DNA of 50,733 nucleotides from Isotricha intestinalis. Lineage: Eukaryota; Ciliophora; Litostomatea; Vestibuliferida; Isotrichidae. The DNA lies in the NCBI GenBank assembly GCA_023807065.1, contig JAJJLU010000415.1:1-50733 (forward strand), in the 5' to 3' direction. This document shows positions 48,880 through 50,733 of the stretch, piece after piece. Position 1 is the first letter of the stretch. The number at the start of each line of letters is the position of its first letter. A program made the position numbers and the translations under genes. Below the pieces are notes generated by a model. It was not told the DNA's origin, did no database searches, and saw only the letters and a list, made by a program, of their open reading frames with translations.

Positions 48880-49646
48880 AAATAATTCTAAATAAACAAA
48901 TAAAGTGTTATTGATTATAAATAGAAATATTTATTTACTTTCAAATAAATATAAATTAAAAGTTAAAAATATTTTTTTTTTTTCCAAAAAACAAGAAATT
49001 AAAAATTGACACTTAATTTATATTATATAAAGTATGACCACATATCTTATTTAATATGGGAAATAACTATTTCATTTTTATGATAATATATAAATTTTTT
49101 TAACATTAATTCTAAATAATTAATATATTCAAATAATCATTTGAATCTTAATTATTATTAATTTTATGTTATCTTCTAAATATTTATTGTTTTATCAAAT
49201 TATTCTAAAACTAATTCAGGTTTATTATTAACTTTAAAATTTCATTTTCTTAAATCTTCAAAAAAAATTTTTAAACAGTTAATTATAAATCTATTCAAAT
49301 ATGATTTTTGAGTTATTTAAAAAAAGTTAAAAATGGTGTTTTGAATTTTTTGTTTTTGAAAAAAATGAATTTTTATGATTGCTCATGATTTTTTTATTTT
49401 TTATTAAATATTCCATTTTGAATAAATATAATTTATAAATTATTTTCATTTTTAATTAATAATAAATGACAAAAATTAATACTTAATAAACTGTCCATTA
49501 ATTTATTTAAGACAAATTATGGTATTTTAATTAATCATTAAAAGGAATAATACATTTTTAAAAATAAATTCGATAATTTCTTTTATATTCTATAATAAAA
49601 TTTAAAAAAAAGATTTCATATAATATAATTGTTAAAAAAATAATAA
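48880..49646. other. 770-bp spacer with a minus-strand coding remnant
   Basis: It lies between two plus-strand genes. It has no intact gene. The minus-strand coding remnant 49164-49316 is listed separately. The rest is AT-rich with no visible feature. Confidence 0.4.
49164..49316 (-). pseudogene. Minus-strand gene fragment broken by stops
   Basis: One continuous frame reads ITQKSYLNRFIINCLKIFFE, DLRK, TGA, NFKVNNKPELVLE, TAA, FDKTINI, TAG, KIT, TAA. The coding character is strong: a charged amphipathic helix, then an NKPELVLE segment. Stops fall where Trp and Gln would be natural (TGG to TGA, CAA to TAA, CAG to TAG), and no frameshift is needed. I read a recently dead gene fragment. The family is unrecognised. 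Confidence 0.45.
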
Positions 49647-50407
49647 ATGGGATATAAAATTTCATGCTTTTGCAAAGAAAATTCCTTAGAAAAAGTAATA
49701 AAATCAAAAAATATATATTTAGATAATACAGGTGTGAAAAAGGAAGAAGAAATAGTAGAAAGAAAAAAAGAAAAATTATATGCATCATCAACAAAAACAA
49801 AAAATTCAGAAATTAATTATGAAAAAAAAAAGATTTGCCATTATATAATATAAAAATTTTAGAAATTGATACTCAAAAAAAAAGCATTTCAAGACATTCT
49901 TCAGATATTTTAAAATTAATAAAAGGAAATTTAAAAACAATTCTAATATATGGTGATAAAGAAAGTGGAAAAACAAGTTTAGTATTAAAAATATGTGAAA
50001 ATGAATTTCAGAATTTTTATATTCCTTCTTTTTGTGATGAAATAACAAAAAAAGAATTAATGTTTAATTATTGTCAAAAAATTTTTGAATGTAATTTCAT
50101 TGTTACCAATAATATAAATTCTATTCAAGTTGCAAATTGTTATATTGTTTTATTTGATTTAACTAATATGAAAAGTTATAATTTTGGAAAAAATTTAATT
50201 GAAAATCAACTATTTATAACTAATAAAAATATTATTTTCATAGGAAATAAAAGTGATTTGAGTAATAAAATTAATATTTCTGATGATTTATTATGTTTTT
50301 GTCAAAAATTTAATTGTACATATTTTGAAATATCTCTTAAGGAAAATAGTGGTATTATTTCTGTTTTACATAAATTAGGAGAAATTTTTGGGTTGGATAA
50401 TGATTAA
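49647..50407 (+). CDS. Degenerate Ras-like GTPase, frame broken at an A10 run
   Basis: Two frames lie end to end: 49647-49853 starts MGYKISCFCKENSLEKVIKS, and the second (to 50407) continues with PLYNIKILEID. They meet at a run of ten A (49822-49831). One extra A would join them as NYEKKKDLPLYNIKIL. In the joined protein of about 253 residues, the N terminus (Gly 2, Cys 7, Cys 9) fits myristoylation and palmitoylation. G1 is GDKESGKT, G4 is GNKSD, and G5 is FEISLKENSG. The G3 DxxG motif and switch II of Ras/Rab proteins are absent. It may be an atypical, possibly hydrolysis-poor small GTPase at a membrane. Frame break: sequence error, programmed frameshift or true mutation cannot be told apart here. 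Confidence 0.75.
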
Positions 50408-50706
50408 TTTTTATTTTCTTATAAATATTATAATAATCAATTTGAGAATAAATTGTTGTAATTACTAATATTTATTTTATAAAAATTATTCTCTCTTATT
50501 AATACTTAATATTAAAATAAATTTGTTATTGCTTATATTAAATTTAAATAATATATTCTTTCTTTTAATTTAAATTTATTTTATTTTAATAATAAATTTT
50601 AATCAAAAAAATTTTATATGTTTTAATATTCATTTAATAAATAAAATTTAAAATTATTTAGATTATTTTAAAATTATTATCAAAAAGAAAAAAATATTTT
50701 TCAAAA
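50408..50706. other. Subtelomeric spacer, 299 bp
   Basis: It lies between the last gene and the telomere. It is AT-rich without a coding frame or visible repeat. The short subtelomere means that the last gene sits right against the chromosome end. Confidence 0.5.
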
Positions 50707-50733
50707 TTGGGGATTGGGGATTGGGGATTGGGG
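50707..50733 (+). repeat. Telomeric repeat, unit GGGGATT
   Basis: About four tandem units on the + strand run to the window end: TTGGGG then ATTGGGG three times. The complement is C4A2T-type. G-rich strand running toward the right end is the orientation of a true chromosome end. It is the one G-rich stretch of the window. The number of copies in the cell cannot be judged, as the sequence stops here. Confidence 0.93.

Overview
The window is very AT-rich nuclear DNA from a eukaryote, most likely a macronuclear chromosome end of a ciliate. The right edge (50707-50733) is a G-rich tandem repeat of unit GGGGATT, about four units, which reads as a telomere. Genes are dense, mostly intron-free, N- and K-rich, and separated by still more AT-rich spacers. 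The introns that can be proved are 36-49 bp with GT-AG ends. Long clean reading frames end in TAA (most), TAG (16070, 30011) and TGA (23796, 31034), so the standard code is in use. A C4A2T-type telomere, the standard code, extreme AT content and two bacterial-looking enzymes together suggest a litostome or rumen ciliate. That placement is inference; the sequence does not name the species.

Layout. 1-1700: no intact gene, only eroded coding remnants and one 36-residue ORF. 1714-5796 (+): UBL-UBA protein, a small acidic/basic ORF, a bacterial-type flavodoxin, a zinc-ribbon protein kinase with DFD in place of DFG, and a two-EF-hand protein. 5936-13306 (-): two unrecognised proteins, a USP-family deubiquitinase and a DHH-type exopolyphosphatase, with a 393-bp imperfect inverted repeat (11619-12011) between the last two. 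13637-23796 (+): Pho80-like cyclin, an N-rich protein, a full-length ABCC transporter, a coiled-coil protein and casein kinase 1. 24257-28814 (-): a conserved unknown, an MSP/ASH-like coiled-coil protein and a protein of three ubiquitin-like folds. 29382-33727 (+): TM2-domain membrane protein, an unknown with a compact C-terminal domain, and an unusual chromatin protein (FHA-like, CHD-like SANT/WW module, FYRN-FYRC). 33783-36355 (-): coiled-coil protein and a secreted-entry membrane protein with 23 consecutive Asp. 36666-43590 (+): SAPS-domain phosphatase regulator, SNF1-like kinase with a very long N-rich tail, isochorismatase-like hydrolase. 43739-46589 (-): two genes with introns, reconstructed here (an AGC kinase and an all-helical, possibly cyclin-like protein). 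46735-50407 (+): Ubl/coiled-coil protein and a degenerate Ras-like GTPase whose frame is broken at an A10 run. Then about 300 bp of subtelomere and the telomere.

How the genes fit together. There are no operons; neighbours are unrelated housekeeping and signalling genes. Themes are phosphorylation signalling (four protein kinases, a cyclin, a PP6-type regulatory subunit), the ubiquitin system (USP, UBL-UBA and Ubl proteins), Ca2+ binding, membrane transport and chromatin. Several spacers hold stop-riddled coding remnants on either strand, so this chromosome carries a visible population of decaying genes.
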